Assembly: GCF_947507565.1 (NCBI RefSeq)
Contig: NC_089184.1
Coordinates: 62,001 to 126,000 of the forward strand
Length of the DNA stretch: 64,000 nt
From: Oscarella lobularis
Lineage: Eukaryota > Porifera > Homoscleromorpha > Homosclerophorida > Oscarellidae
Reading direction: 5' to 3'
Part shown: positions 15,693 to 26,813 of the stretch, in pieces
How positions within the stretch are numbered: position 1 is the stretch's first letter
Layout of the letters: every line of letters begins with the position of its first letter
The notes under the pieces: model-generated
Seen by the model: the letters and a program-made list of their open reading frames with translations, nothing else
What the model was told of the DNA's origin: nothing
The model's database searches: none
Program-made: the position numbers and the translations under genes

Positions 15693-17902
15693 ATGGATTG
15701 CCCCCACGTTCAAACGGCCGTCCGCATCAACGCGGACTATCTCAAAAGAACGTGCTCGGACCACTTCACGTGCAAAGGCAAGCGCGATTTTCGATCTCAG
15801 CTAAAAAAGACCGTCTTTCGTCTATCCAGTGTGCAAATCGACCAAAAGCGCTTGGATTTGTCTCATGTGCGGTGCAACGCACTGCGGAAGGTATAGAAAA
15901 GCTTAGAGTAGGGGATCTCGGCACGGACGTTGCGCCGCCGCCCGCCGCTCGCCCGGAATCATGATATGTCGCTAATTACATGTATTCAGACGACGTCGTC
16001 TCTTTTAGATACGTTCGTCGACACGCCGTCGAACATTACGAAGAAAATTTGCAACACAGTGTCTGCATGGACAAAGAATCGCTCGCCGTCTTTTGGTAAA
16101 GTAAGGAATAGTGAGACTGCCGTAACATTAATTGGGGTTGCCGTAACAGTTACATTTGCGACGAATACGCTGGGAACGATACGAAAACAAAATTGATTGG
16201 ACAGCTGAGAAAATGTATGAAGGAGAAACGAAACAAAAAACGACCATTGAATGAAGAATCGAATTCGTCGGCGACAAAACGAGCGAAAACGGCAAGAATA
16301 GAGAAAAAATTCCAACATTTGTATATTTGAGATTTTTTAGATTGAAGACGACGCTACACCGTGTAAATTAGTAGGACTGCGTAATTTAGGAAACACGTGT
16401 TTTATGAACGCCGTTCTTCAATCATTGAGGTACATCATCCATCATCATCATCATCATATATGTTCATCTATTAATTGTATTAGCAATATCAAGGAATTTA
16501 GCGTATTTTTTCGCCGGCTTCCCGCTGCCTCATTGACAAGTTCCCGTCAGACGACAGCCAATCACCATGGATATTTTACGAGAAGCAGACCAAGACCAGG
16601 CACTAATTGGTATTTATTTATTTATTTATTATTACACATAATACATTATTATTGTCTCTCTTTTAAAAAGTTCTTTAGTTGAAGAAGTTCGCAAATGTAT
16701 TATTGCTTTACGTAGCGAAGGATCGGCACCTCATTCTCCGGATTCTTTGTTTGCCACTGTGTGGCGAGTCGTTCCAAGATTCAGGTATGCACATAAACTA
16801 ATTTCTATTTTATTTAGTTATTGATTTCTTAGGGGGTTTCAACAGCAGGATGCTCACGAATTTCTTCGCTACTTACTCGATCAACTTCATAGCGAATTAC
16901 AAGAGCACGTGACAAGAAAAATGACTTCAAAGAGAACAATTGTGTCTGGAGTCTTTGGAGGAATGCTTCAAAATGAAGTCACGTGTCTGGAATGTAGAAC
17001 ACAGTCCATAAAGCAAGATCCTATTCTGGGTAGACATATTGAAAAAAATAAAGAGAATTTTTGAATACTTTTCTTTTATTAGATTTGTCTTTGGATATTC
17101 CTCGACGCTTTCAAAATTCAAAGAAGAATGAAACACATTGTTGCATACGAGGTGTCCTAATTAATCAATTAATTAATTAATTTTATATAGGGATGGCATA
17201 GATTGCTTGTCAAGTTTCGTTCAAAAGGAGGAACTTCAAGAGAGCGAATTATACTATTGTCTCAATTGCAAATGCAAGCAAAGATCAACAAAAAAATTCT
17301 GGATTAAATCACTTCCTCAGGCAAAGCAGAAACCCTAAGAATTAGCTACAAAAAACTCTCTTTTTTCCACAGGTTCTCTGTCTTCATTTGAAACGCTTCC
17401 ACTTTACGACTATGTTTCGATCAAAAATTGATACTCACGTACAGTTTCCAATTAGCGGATTAGATATGTCTCCTTATTTGCTCTCTTCCTCCTCCTCCGA
17501 AGAGGTAGAGTGCAGAAGCCACACGGATTATTTTAAGATCTTCTATTATTATAGGCAAGCAGTCTCTATGATCTAGGAGCTGTTATAGTTCATCACGGAT
17601 CAGGGTAGACTAGATCAGCCAATAGAAAATCTAGTCTAATGAGTTGTCTAGTGTTAGTTCCGGGCATTACACGGCATACGCTTGTAGTCACGTGGCAGGT
17701 TAGTTAGTTATTTCCGTGAATTCCTCTCGATAATTCGTATCTAGGTAATTGGTTTCATTTTAATGATAGTCACGTGAGTCGCGTGCGCGAAGACAGCGTA
17801 TTGTCATGCAAAGCCTACATATTGTTTTATGTCAAACGACAAACGAAGGAGGTTTCCATAGAAACCTCCGATGATTGTCACATAATTGACGTCGAAACCT
17901 AA
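15693..17902 (+). CDS. USP3: Ubiquitin carboxyl-terminal hydrolase 3
   Basis: Nuclear deubiquitinase of the USP3/USP22 class; human USP3 acts on histone H2A. The start MDCPHVQTAVRINADY opens a ZnF-UBP domain (TCK-VCKSTKSAWICLMCGATHCGR, then RHAVEHYEENLQHSVCMD). The catalytic domain has the Cys box (GLRNLGNTCFMNAVLQSL), the QQQDAHEFLRYLLD block, zinc-ribbon CxxC pairs (CLECRTQ; YYCLNCKCKQRSTKKFW), and the His box (SSLYDLGAVIVHHGSG, SGHYTAYACSH) with WFHFND. Catalytic Cys, His and Asp are all present. About 12 exons. Two introns use GC donors (15778-15829 and 17321-17372); the exon before the Cys box may use a third. The stop TAA is at 17900-17902, 8 bp from the neighbouring convergent stop. 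Confidence 0.95.
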
Positions 17903-17910
17903 TTCAAAAT

Positions 17911-19929
17911 TCAAAATTTTGAATCCCAGGCGGGTTTTTCTTTTGCTTGACCAAAATTCCTAATTTTTGGTTGTTTTGTTTTCTGTTGTCGTGGCAATAC
18001 TTTAAAATCTTCCTCTTGTTTTTCGTGCTGCAATTGAGCATGATGTAATTTTTCTATTCGTTCTTCCTTTTCTCTCTTGCACTCCCTTTGCATTGATTTG
18101 ATTTTCTTTAAGAAGTGTTGTCCGTACTCGGACAGGGCTTCGGCTCCACGTGGCTCCGAGCTACTCAATGCATCAATAACATCCGACAACTTAATTAATC
18201 AATCAATAAGAGATTAATTAATTAATTAATTAAATGTTTCAGTGTTTACTTTGGTTGAATTTTCGTTCATTTGTGACAAGAAACTTCGCAATGATTCGTC
18301 AGATCCGCTTTTGCTAAGTTTTTCAAATGACGTCAGAATTTTATTTAGTGGATCGCACACAAGTTTTGTTACAGATGACTGAAAATCCACAAAACCGGCC
18401 CTAAATTAATTAAAACAAAAGATAATAGCTATTTCCTATGAACTCACTTTATTGATTCAAATAATGATTTGACGTAATCCAACTGTAGTTTATAAACGGA
18501 TTGGTGAAACTCGAGCTCCACTTTGAGCACATCTAACTGCAAGGAATCTCAACCTAAATCATAATTTTTCTATTATTTTTATACCTCCATCTCTGCTACA
18601 GTGTGTCTATGATCAAACGTTTTAACAACAGCATCAAGCACCTTATTAACCTTGGGGAGGAAAAGCTTGATTGATTGATTGATTGTGACATGTTTGTGTG
18701 CAAACCCTTACTTCTTGTTTCCGCTTTGGAAACGAGGGCAAGAGTTCTTCTATGTCTTTAGCCGTAGTAAATGACTGTGTTTTAGGCAAAGCCTTATATA
18801 ATATATAAAAAGTTATTTATCTATTTGCGTAAGGGGGATTAGTTACACTGTACCCAAGGTGCTGTTGGAATGAGAAGTGAAAGATTCAAAAGATCCGTGC
18901 AGCACTGTTCTAATGTAATTATGACGTCATCAAATTGACGCAACCCATGGCTTTCTATTGGGGTTAGAAATGAAACGGAAGGAGGAACCGTGGACAGTCC
19001 CGATTTGAGGGAAATCAATTTTCGATGCAGGGAAGCGAGACTCGATTCAAGGTACGCCTAATAATTAGATTATTAAAATAAATAAATAAATAAATAAATA
19101 AATAAATTCGTACCACTTGCTTCAGATTAATGTGATCTAAAGACGGACCGCATATGTCGAGAAACGTAATGGGTTGATTACGTTTCGGATGTTGAAATGC
19201 ATTAGGAAAATATAGAGGTTGAGCTAAGCGCTCGGCTGAGACTCCAACCTAAGGGGGGGCGTGGCTAGGGAAAGCGTTTTTTCTAAGGGGTTGAACCTCA
19301 TCTCCCGTTTGCATTGAGTGGATGATAACCTCCGCTGATTGTCGCAGTTCTTTTAGCACTGTGTCGCTACTTGATCTGAGTAGAAACATTGTGACGTATT
19401 GTGCTTTGAATTTTTTTCATTTGACCTTGTTTTTTCTACTAGATCCGTCAAAAAATTGTCCATTTTTACCATGAGTGTGGCTTGACGTTGGAGGCTTGTT
19501 GCAAAGAGATGTAGCTAGAGGAAAGCAATACAGTAGAAACAAACATGAAATGAATAACTTGCCTGTCTTTCTAGTTGAACTATTTGGCTCTTGAGCAAAT
19601 AAATTCTCCTCTGATCAAAACTCTCTCCAGAACTTTCACTGGCCAACTGCTCCAAAAGAAGCCTGAACAATAGGTAACCAACCATCCATACATCATTAAT
19701 TCCTACGTTTTTTCATCTAATTTCTGCTCTAATTGAGCATTTTCCAATTTTAGTAACTGATTAGTTAATATCAAGATAGCAGCAGGTGACCGTCGCTGAT
19801 TGGCTGCCCTACTTTGACCTGTCGTTCGAGTTCGTGTACGTAAGAACTCGACCCCGTCCATCCTTTCTTGCTTCCCGGATCATCTCGAATAGAAGTCGTC
19901 GAAGAAGGCCGAGGTAAATCTCGATTCAT
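17911..19929 (-). CDS. Unrecognised coiled-coil protein
   Basis: I do not recognise the family. About 11 exons can be joined into one frame of roughly 480 codons, starting MNRDLPRPSSTTSIRDDPG at 19929. A coiled coil follows (SYVHELERQLLKLENAQLEQ; IYLLKSQIVQLERQLHLF), then a central helical region (PITFLDICGPSLDHINLKQV; DVIITLEQCCTDLLNLSLLI; KVLDAVVKTFDHRHTVAEME) and a C-terminal helical region like a BAR or long-helix module (LEFHQSVYKLQLDYVKSLFE). The tail is basic and charged (QRECKREKEERIEKLHHAQL), ending KPAWDSKF. No membrane segment or signal peptide. The intron at 19515-19562 has a GC donor. It shares a 177-bp upstream region with CFAP161, so a ciliary or centriolar role is possible but unproven. 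Confidence 0.7.
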
Positions 19930-20106
19930 AACCATACGACTACCTATCAGCTAACGCACGTATTCAGAACGTGTAATTTGGTGAGAGACAAGTCTAGCTG
20001 TGTACTTTTTTGCTGGCCATGATCTTTGCCGACTCGCGCTAGCTTGTCGTCTTGGCAACACTCGCGCTACTGTATCGCGATCGTTGAAACGACGCGAAAC
20101 TTGGTC
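19930..20106. promoter_or_regulatory. Bidirectional promoter space coiled-coil gene/CFAP161
   Basis: 177 bp between divergent start codons. No classical X-box (RFX site) was confidently found by eye. Confidence 0.5.
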
Positions 20107-21134
20107 ATGAGCGTCCGAACGTACAATCCCCGCGTTCGCGTAGGAAATTGGAGCGAGGACATTTGCCTTGAAGAGGTCGACGAAGTGACCTAGCCCCTAT
20201 CTCGCGACTATTTCACCGTTTTAGGACGTTTTGAAAGACTTTTTGGAAAAGAAAGAAAACGGCGAACTTTTGATGAACAAAACGCAAAACCTGATGACAA
20301 AAATCCTCGGAAAAGTAAGAGAAAAGATAAAAAAAAAAAACGATTGTCGTTGAAATCGATGCAATTAGGTGGATGTAACTAATTTCAGCGACGGTTTGAT
20401 TCATTTCGGCGATCGCGTTTGTCTCTACAATCCGGAAACGGCTTCTTTTCTCTCAGCCAACGTTTCCCCTAGCAACGCTCTTTCATCATCCCCCATCCCT
20501 TGCCCATGTGACGTTTCGTCGTCACGTAACCTCAAACCGCAAATGAGAAACACATTCGCAATACTTCCATCTGATTCGTCCGTTCGTGAGGGGGACGTTC
20601 TCACATACGGGGCACAATTTCAATTGCAGTCCCTACTTGGCAATGAAACAAAGTTGTATCTTCAGAGTGAAAGAGCAACATTTGCCAAATGTGCCAAGCT
20701 CTCACGCAAACAGGAAGTAACTCTGGGAGATAAGGCAACATATCAGAGCGACTGGAAAGTAATCTGTTATGATCCACAAGACAGACTGGAAAGTGAAGGG
20801 GAACCAGTTCCAGTAAGAAACAAAAGACTTAGTATTAATTAAATAATTTTTCTATTTACAGGCTGGTCGTAAATTAATCTTGAATCACTGCAAAACCAAT
20901 CAGAATCTTTCCACATCATCTGCCTATTCTCTGAGGTGAGATACACTTAGAATTTTAATTTAATATTGATGTTGATTGAATAGAACGGCGTATGGTCGCG
21001 AATTGGAAGTGATGGCTCACACGGAATTCGATGCTCACAAGGCGGAAGTGCCTGGAAATCATTGGGTATTCGTTCAAGGAAGTGAAAACGAAAGGGAAGG
21101 AGTCGTTACCATGGCGAATCTAGAAGCAAAATAA
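20107..21134 (+). CDS. CFAP161: Cilia and flagella associated protein 161
   Basis: Axonemal protein of motile cilia, a microtubule inner protein in structures of doublet microtubules. Five exons: 20107-20175, 20225-20314, 20369-20812, 20862-about 20936, and the last ending TAA at 21132-21134. The start YNPRVRVGNWSEDICLEE and following DVLKDFLEKKENGELL match the family head. Conserved blocks GLIHFGDRVCLYNPET, NTFAILP, WKVICYDPQDRLESEGEPVP, AGRKLILNHCKTNQNL, YGRELEVMAHTEFDAHKAE and GNHWVFVQG follow in order. Length of about 260 residues is usual for the family. The stop is 5 bp from the convergent SIRT6 stop. Confidence 0.94.
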
Positions 21135-21139
21135 CATGA

Positions 21140-22304
21140 TCAGGTATTCATTTTATTAGAATCAGTGCGTGGTTGTTTATTGGGTGGTTCCGTTTCACGT
21201 TTGACTTCAGTCCATTGACCAATGGGATAGCCTAGTCTCTTCATGATTCCCTTCATAATATCGTCCACTTTAGCATGAATAACGAGACTCGCTCGTTTGT
21301 CCTTAGAGAGATGAATGCATTAGGAGAAACATAGACACACGTATCTACGTACATATTTAGTTGGCTGTAGATTACAGATAACCAAACGTCCTTTCTTCTT
21401 CAGTGCCATCAAAGGAAAACTTGCTGCAGGCATCATTTGTAGACTTGTTCCAAGACAAATAGATAAATCAGCTTCCCTAGAACGAGGATTATCCCCTCAT
21501 CATCTAAAAAAACCCCCATTTTGATTTACTTACTTGGAGTTCCTTGTTGCACGATTGAGGTCTTCGAGAGGCAATTCACCCTCCCAATCCAATAGAGTAT
21601 CTCTTAATTTTCCTCTGCACTTTCCACGACCTCCACCTTCGTCGCATTTATTTCCAGTCAATTTTTCACCGACAGTTTCTACTGGCACATTTCGACAAAC
21701 TTCTCTAAAATGATCCTAATTATAAATAGAGCTAAATAGAAGTATGTACCTTCCACAACGTTCACACTTTTCAGTAAATACGTCCCCGTGCAAAATACAT
21801 AGTTTATCTCTATGAAAAAAATAAGCAACCACGTGTGTGATTGGTGACGTCACACGCGCACGCACTCTCACCGAGGAAATCCCGATTTCAAATGCAATCC
21901 GTCGATATTCTGCGTCACGACGCATTTCACCAATCCCTCGCCTTCCAAACGAACGAGTGCCATGTGCGTCGTCGTGGGTATCGCCTCGCCAAAGCCGACA
22001 TCGCTCCTCTTTCGAGATCTTCCCTCTTTTTCGAGCGTCCACACGCCATCGGGGCCGCGAAAATCCGGTATACCGGCCGCCGTGCTCGCGCCAGCCCCCG
22101 TGTGAACGACGCAATGACGTGCCTTACTCATCCATTCGGCGAGAACGTTCAATTTCGTCTCGAGATCGTCTGCATCGTCGAAAATCTATATCTCCATAGC
22201 AACTGATGAGTCATTCGGGGGATTCCTCGCAGTTGTACCTCCAGTTGACCGCACTTTCCCTTGTTCTCGTACGGCGAGAGGCTCGCTGCGTACGCAATAG
22301 ACAT
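21140..22304 (-). CDS. SIRT6: Sirtuin 6-like NAD-dependent deacylase
   Basis: Class IV sirtuin of chromatin (deacylation and mono-ADP-ribosylation in vertebrate SIRT6). Exon 1 gives the SIRT6/7-type head [20 protein letters not shown], joined across a 50-nt intron to [19 protein letters not shown]. Catalytic core: [22 protein letters not shown] (NAD loop), [32 protein letters not shown] and the catalytic His of [13 protein letters not shown]. Two further zinc Cys fall in the next exons ([17 protein letters not shown] region). The C-terminus is [16 protein letters not shown] and a short tail; TGA at 21140-21142. The long Pro-rich tail of mammalian SIRT6 is absent. Confidence 0.94.
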
Positions 22305-22401
22305 ATTTTTGCTGTACAGTATCTCTGGTACACACCCAAAGGTTACGCCTACGCGATTGATTGCGCACGCTCCGCGGTCCTCCCTTCCACTTCTCCAACT
22401 C
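22305..22401. promoter_or_regulatory. Bidirectional promoter space SIRT6/MCTP
   Basis: 97 bp between divergent start codons; no gene content. Confidence 0.5.
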
Positions 22402-25400
22402 ATGTCGGAGTCTCGTTTCGCCTTCGGCTCTCCTACCGCAAGCATGATGGAGCACGACGACGACGATGGAGGTAAAATGCAGAAAAACGCATGCCGCCTC
22501 GGCGACTTGTCGTCTCATTTACGCTTCCCTTCCGCTTTTTTTTTTTGGGGAGCAGAATCGCGCGAGTCGACTCCCACCTGGCACAACACGTCCGAAACAA
22601 AACCCAAAAAGAAAAAAGGGTTTTGGAGATTAGGTTCATTGCGTAAGCGCATCGGAAAAGGAAAGAAAAAGGATCGTGGACACGCTTCATCAGCGAGTTT
22701 CGACGAACTCGATTTTTCTTCGTCTCCGCCTCCGCGTGCGACAAGCGCCGTGCCGCCAGAAATCGTTAAAAGTCTCGACGGATCGCCTGTCTATCGACGA
22801 CGCTTTCCCAAAACGCATTCTCTCGATCGAATCGATACGAGTAGTCGCGTGGATGGGAAAACCGGAAACGATGCGGAGGTACACGTCGGCGGCGGCGAAG
22901 TTGATTCGTCATCTTTTGCGGGGGCGGAGACCGCTTCGACGGAAAGTAGAAGAAGACGGAAATCGTGGCAAATGGCGGCACAGAATCAAAACCGAACGCT
23001 AGAATCGCAAGACAGTGCCGACTTTGTGACGACAATTCGACGAGCAGAGGTAAGGAAATGAAGGGGCGGAGCCCGCTGCACCTTCTATCATTAGATATGA
23101 ATACTTATTATAATGATTAATTGATTAAACACGTGTTCTAGAGTACAACTAGTACTTCTGCTACTGCTACTGCTGTAGCTGTTGCAGCAGCTGCTGTAGC
23201 TGCTGGTCATCAGCATCAGCATCAGCATCATGCACCTGCTCTTCAGCCACACATCACTGTCACTGATACGGAAATAGAGACGGAGGAGAGACGCGTTTCT
23301 CAGCCGAATGATGTTCCAGAAACGCCTAGAAAAAAGCCCAAAGTTGGCCGACAGTATAACATGACTGTCTTGCTTATTGGCGGACGCAATTTGGCTGTCC
23401 GAGATCGATCTGGTACCAATATATACATAATGTATATATAATTAATTATTCAATGGGCTATTTTATTTTAGGTAAGAGTGATCCATATGTGAAAATGAAA
23501 CTTGGAAGGAAACAGAGACGAAAGAGTTCTACGATTCAAAAGAATTTGAATCCAAACTGGAACGAGCCATTTCACTTTTTCATTTCCGACATCGAAGATT
23601 CGTTCAGAATCAAAGTCTACGATTACGATTTCGGTCTAAAAGACGATTTCATGGGAGCAGCATCTCTAGATTTGACAGAATATGACGTCGATAAGTGAGA
23701 AAGAAATTAGTCACGTGATTAATATATAATTAATTTATCAGGCCAAATGACGTTCAAGTTCATCTTGAGGATGAAGATGCTGGCGATGAGGAACTCGGTT
23801 ATTTGTTATTAACAATAACCTTGGTTGAAGTGCGAAGTGGAAGAGAAGCCACGCCCTTTTCTAGACCATCTGTAATTCACTTATTTATTTATTTATTTAT
23901 TATTGATCACGTGTCTATTCTCTTATTTAAGAGTCCTTCTCCGTCTCATCATGACATCAAGCTGAAAAGACCAAAGAGTGCGGATATGCACACGTTATCA
24001 AAACGACACAAATCTCAATTGTGGAAAGGAATTTTGACCGTTGTTCTATTGAACGGGAAAAACTTGCCAGCCATGGACGACAACGGTGAAAAATTCAGAC
24101 AATAAAATTCCAATTATTTATACATTTAATTAGGATTTAGTGATCCCTATTGCAAATTTCGATTGGGACAGGAGAAATACAAAAGCAAAGTGAGAAAATC
24201 ATTATTTCTTAGAGAAGAAATAATATTTTTTGTTGAAGGTTATAAGCAAAACTTTGAATCCCGAATGGAAAGAGCAATTCGATTTGCACATCCTGGATCC
24301 CGGCCAATCGCTTGAAATCGACGTCTACGATCGAGACTACGGAGCAAAAGATGACTTCATTGGAAGGTAAATAAAATAAAAAATTAATATAAATTTAATC
24401 ATGGATGATCTCTTTGCAGGTGCAAAGTCGATTTGGATGAATTGGAATCGGACAAAACGCATCACAAGACGCTCGATTTACAACAGGCCGTTTCCGGGAG
24501 AATTACCGTCATGCTCACAATCAGCGGAACCATGGAAAGTCTCGCCGAAGAAGAGGAAACCGATTTGACCACGGAAAACGAAAAGAAAAACCTCAATCGC
24601 ACATACGTAAAGAAATGAAAGAAAACGAAATTACGCCGAGAGAAAATCGCCTTTCTAGAGTATTATGAAAACGTTTTCGAAACTTTCTGATATTGGCCAC
24701 TTGAGAGTGAAAGTCATCAAAGCCGTTGGACTTCACGGAGCCGATCTAGGAGGTAAGAAACACGCAACGTAACGCGTAATGTAAGAGTCTTCTCTTGATT
24801 GGTCACTTGCCTTTGTGACATCACTCTCTTTCTTTGACCATATTTGGATACGTTACGTTACGGGGAAGATGGGATGAAGAGTTGTTGTTTTTTCAGGTAC
24901 TAGCGATCCTTTTGCTGTGCTGGAGCTTGGCAACGGACGAGTCAGAACGCCAACTGTCTATAAGAACGTGAATCCGGAATGGGGAAAAGTTTTCTCCTTG
25001 TTCGTCTTTCTCTTTCTCATTGCCTGTTTTGGATTTTTCGACGATTTCTTTTAGGAAAGTCAAAGACGTTCATTCTCTTCTGGAAATTACCGTTTTTGAT
25101 GAAGACAAGCATAGGAACGAGTTTCTAGGTCGCACTGTAATCCCTCTTCTTTCTGTATGTTCTTCTTCTTCTATTGAGAAGACAACGCTAGTTTACTATT
25201 GCTCCTCCATTTCAGATTCTTCCCGGCGAAAAAAGATGGTATCAGCTGAAAGATCGCAAACTGAGGGGAACCGTGAAAGGGCAAATTCAATTGGAAATGG
25301 ACCTCGTCTTCAATCCCGTATGACAACGTCACTTGACACGTCATCGTTTTCCTTACTTTTGTGTGTTATAGATTCGTGCCTGCATTCGAACGTTTAATCC

Positions 25401-26614
25401 CAGAGAAGCAAAGATCCTCGCTGAAGACGAGAAATTCAAACGCCAAGTAAGTAAAACCCCCATTCTCACACCACTAGCAAAGCAACGTAACGTAACTCCT
25501 GATTGGTCGTTTGCCTTTGTGACATCACTCACGTTTTTTACCATATTTGGAAGTCAGTCACGCCTCGTCTTTGTAGGCATTGACTCGCAATATTCAGCGC
25601 GTAGCGAATATCGTCCGCTCAATTATGTCCTTCTGGGCTTGGCTTCAAAGCCTTTGGGAATGGGAAAGCACGTCGCGAAGTCTTCTAGCCTTTTTTGTCA
25701 GTCATAGACGATGATTTTTTGAAATCATTTATTTACTTACTTCTTTTTACAGGTGTTTTTAGTTACTGTTTATTTCTTCGACTGGTGGATGCCCTTTGTG
25801 CTTCTCATCCTCATCTTCGTCTATCAATATTTCGTCACGGGTAGACACAGAAAATTCGTCATAGCTCCCGGAAGCCTAAGCTCAGCATCTGAGTACTCAA
25901 CAAATCAGCAAGGATACACGGAAATAGTAAATTAGAAAATATTCACCATACATAGAACGTAGAAAAATGTATTTATTACTCTAAGGACAGTGACGATGAA
26001 ACAGAAGACGAATCCGATTCAAAAGGCAAAGTAAGAAAAAAAAACATATCATATATACGTTTTTGATTTATACCCGGAGGACGAGAAAAAGTCTCTAAGA
26101 CAAAAATATCAGGCGATACTAGACGTATGCCTAAACGTTCAAACTATCACCGATTGGTTAGCGTGCTTGGGAGAAAGAATCAAAAAGTAATAATAATAAT
26201 AACAAATAACATTTCTCTCCCCTAATTCATTCTTCATTCCCCTTAGTACTTTCACGTGGACAGTTCCCTTTCAGTCTGTTCTAGCTATAGTCGTTCTTTC
26301 TGTCGCTGCCGTAATATTTTACTTTGTTCCTCCGCGATATCTTGTTTTGCTCTGGGGTAAGTCTATCTCTCTTTTTTTTAATTTAAATTTAAAACGTTTT
26401 CTTGTCTAGGAATCAATAAGTTTACCAAGCGATTGCGAAAACCGCACTTCATTCCCAATAACGAACTTCTCGATTTCTTATCTCGACTTCCTTCCGACAA
26501 CGAAATTGTAAATAAAAAAATTATGACATGACGTAATTTTGAGACTCTCTCTCTCCGCAGACTCTATGGAGTGGAACGAAGCATCCCAGCGGTCGGAAAA
26601 AGAAAAAGAAATAA
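22402..26614 (+). CDS. MCTP: Multiple C2 domain and transmembrane protein
   Basis: ER-resident calcium-binding membrane protein of the MCTP1/2 family. A long basic, Ser-rich N-terminus ([20 protein letters not shown]) is followed by three C2 domains: about 23350-23800 ([36 protein letters not shown]), about 24000-24600 ([49 protein letters not shown]) and about 24680-25310 ([34 protein letters not shown]). Calcium-loop Asp residues are visible in all three. The C-terminal PRT_C-like region has two hydrophobic segments ([40 protein letters not shown]) and ends [10 protein letters not shown]. About 20 exons. Introns at 24755-24897 and about 25447-25577 each hold a copy of the inverted-repeat element described below. 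Confidence 0.95.
24761..24872 (+). mobile_element. MITE-like inverted-repeat element, copy B
   Basis: Intronic copy in MCTP. The left end CACGCAACGTAACG is complementary to the right end CGTTACGTTACG. Inside, in order: GATTGGTC (CCAAT box on the other strand), GCCTTTGTGACATCACT, and CTTTGACCATATTTGG with CC(A/T)6GG at 24838-24847. Its TGACATCA-to-CArG spacer is the same as in the BLM copy on the opposite strand. Confidence 0.75.
25465..25565 (+). mobile_element. MITE-like inverted-repeat element, copy C
   Basis: Second MCTP intronic copy. It starts near CTCACACCACTAGCAAAGC, has GCAACGTAACGTAAC, GATTGGTCGTTTGCC, TTTGTGACATCACTC and CCATATTTGG at 25541-25550. The right terminal repeat is degraded. 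Confidence 0.7.
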
Positions 26615-26813
26615 AGAAAAAACGTGTACAAATAGACTAAAGGAAGAAGAACCCATTATAAATTCGTTTTGTGTGTGTGTGATTCTATTTTATAGCGATT
26701 CATATATAGTATGTTTGTTGTTTGTAGTTTGTGTAGAATTTCGAGTCTCGGATGCAAGCAACACTTTATTACTCTCGTCATCATATTAGGAAAAATATAT
26801 GTAAAAAGTGTTG
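26615..26813. other. Intergenic MCTP/T-box 3' ends
   Basis: About 200 bases between convergent stop codons; no coding signal seen. It presumably holds both polyadenylation regions. Confidence 0.5.
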
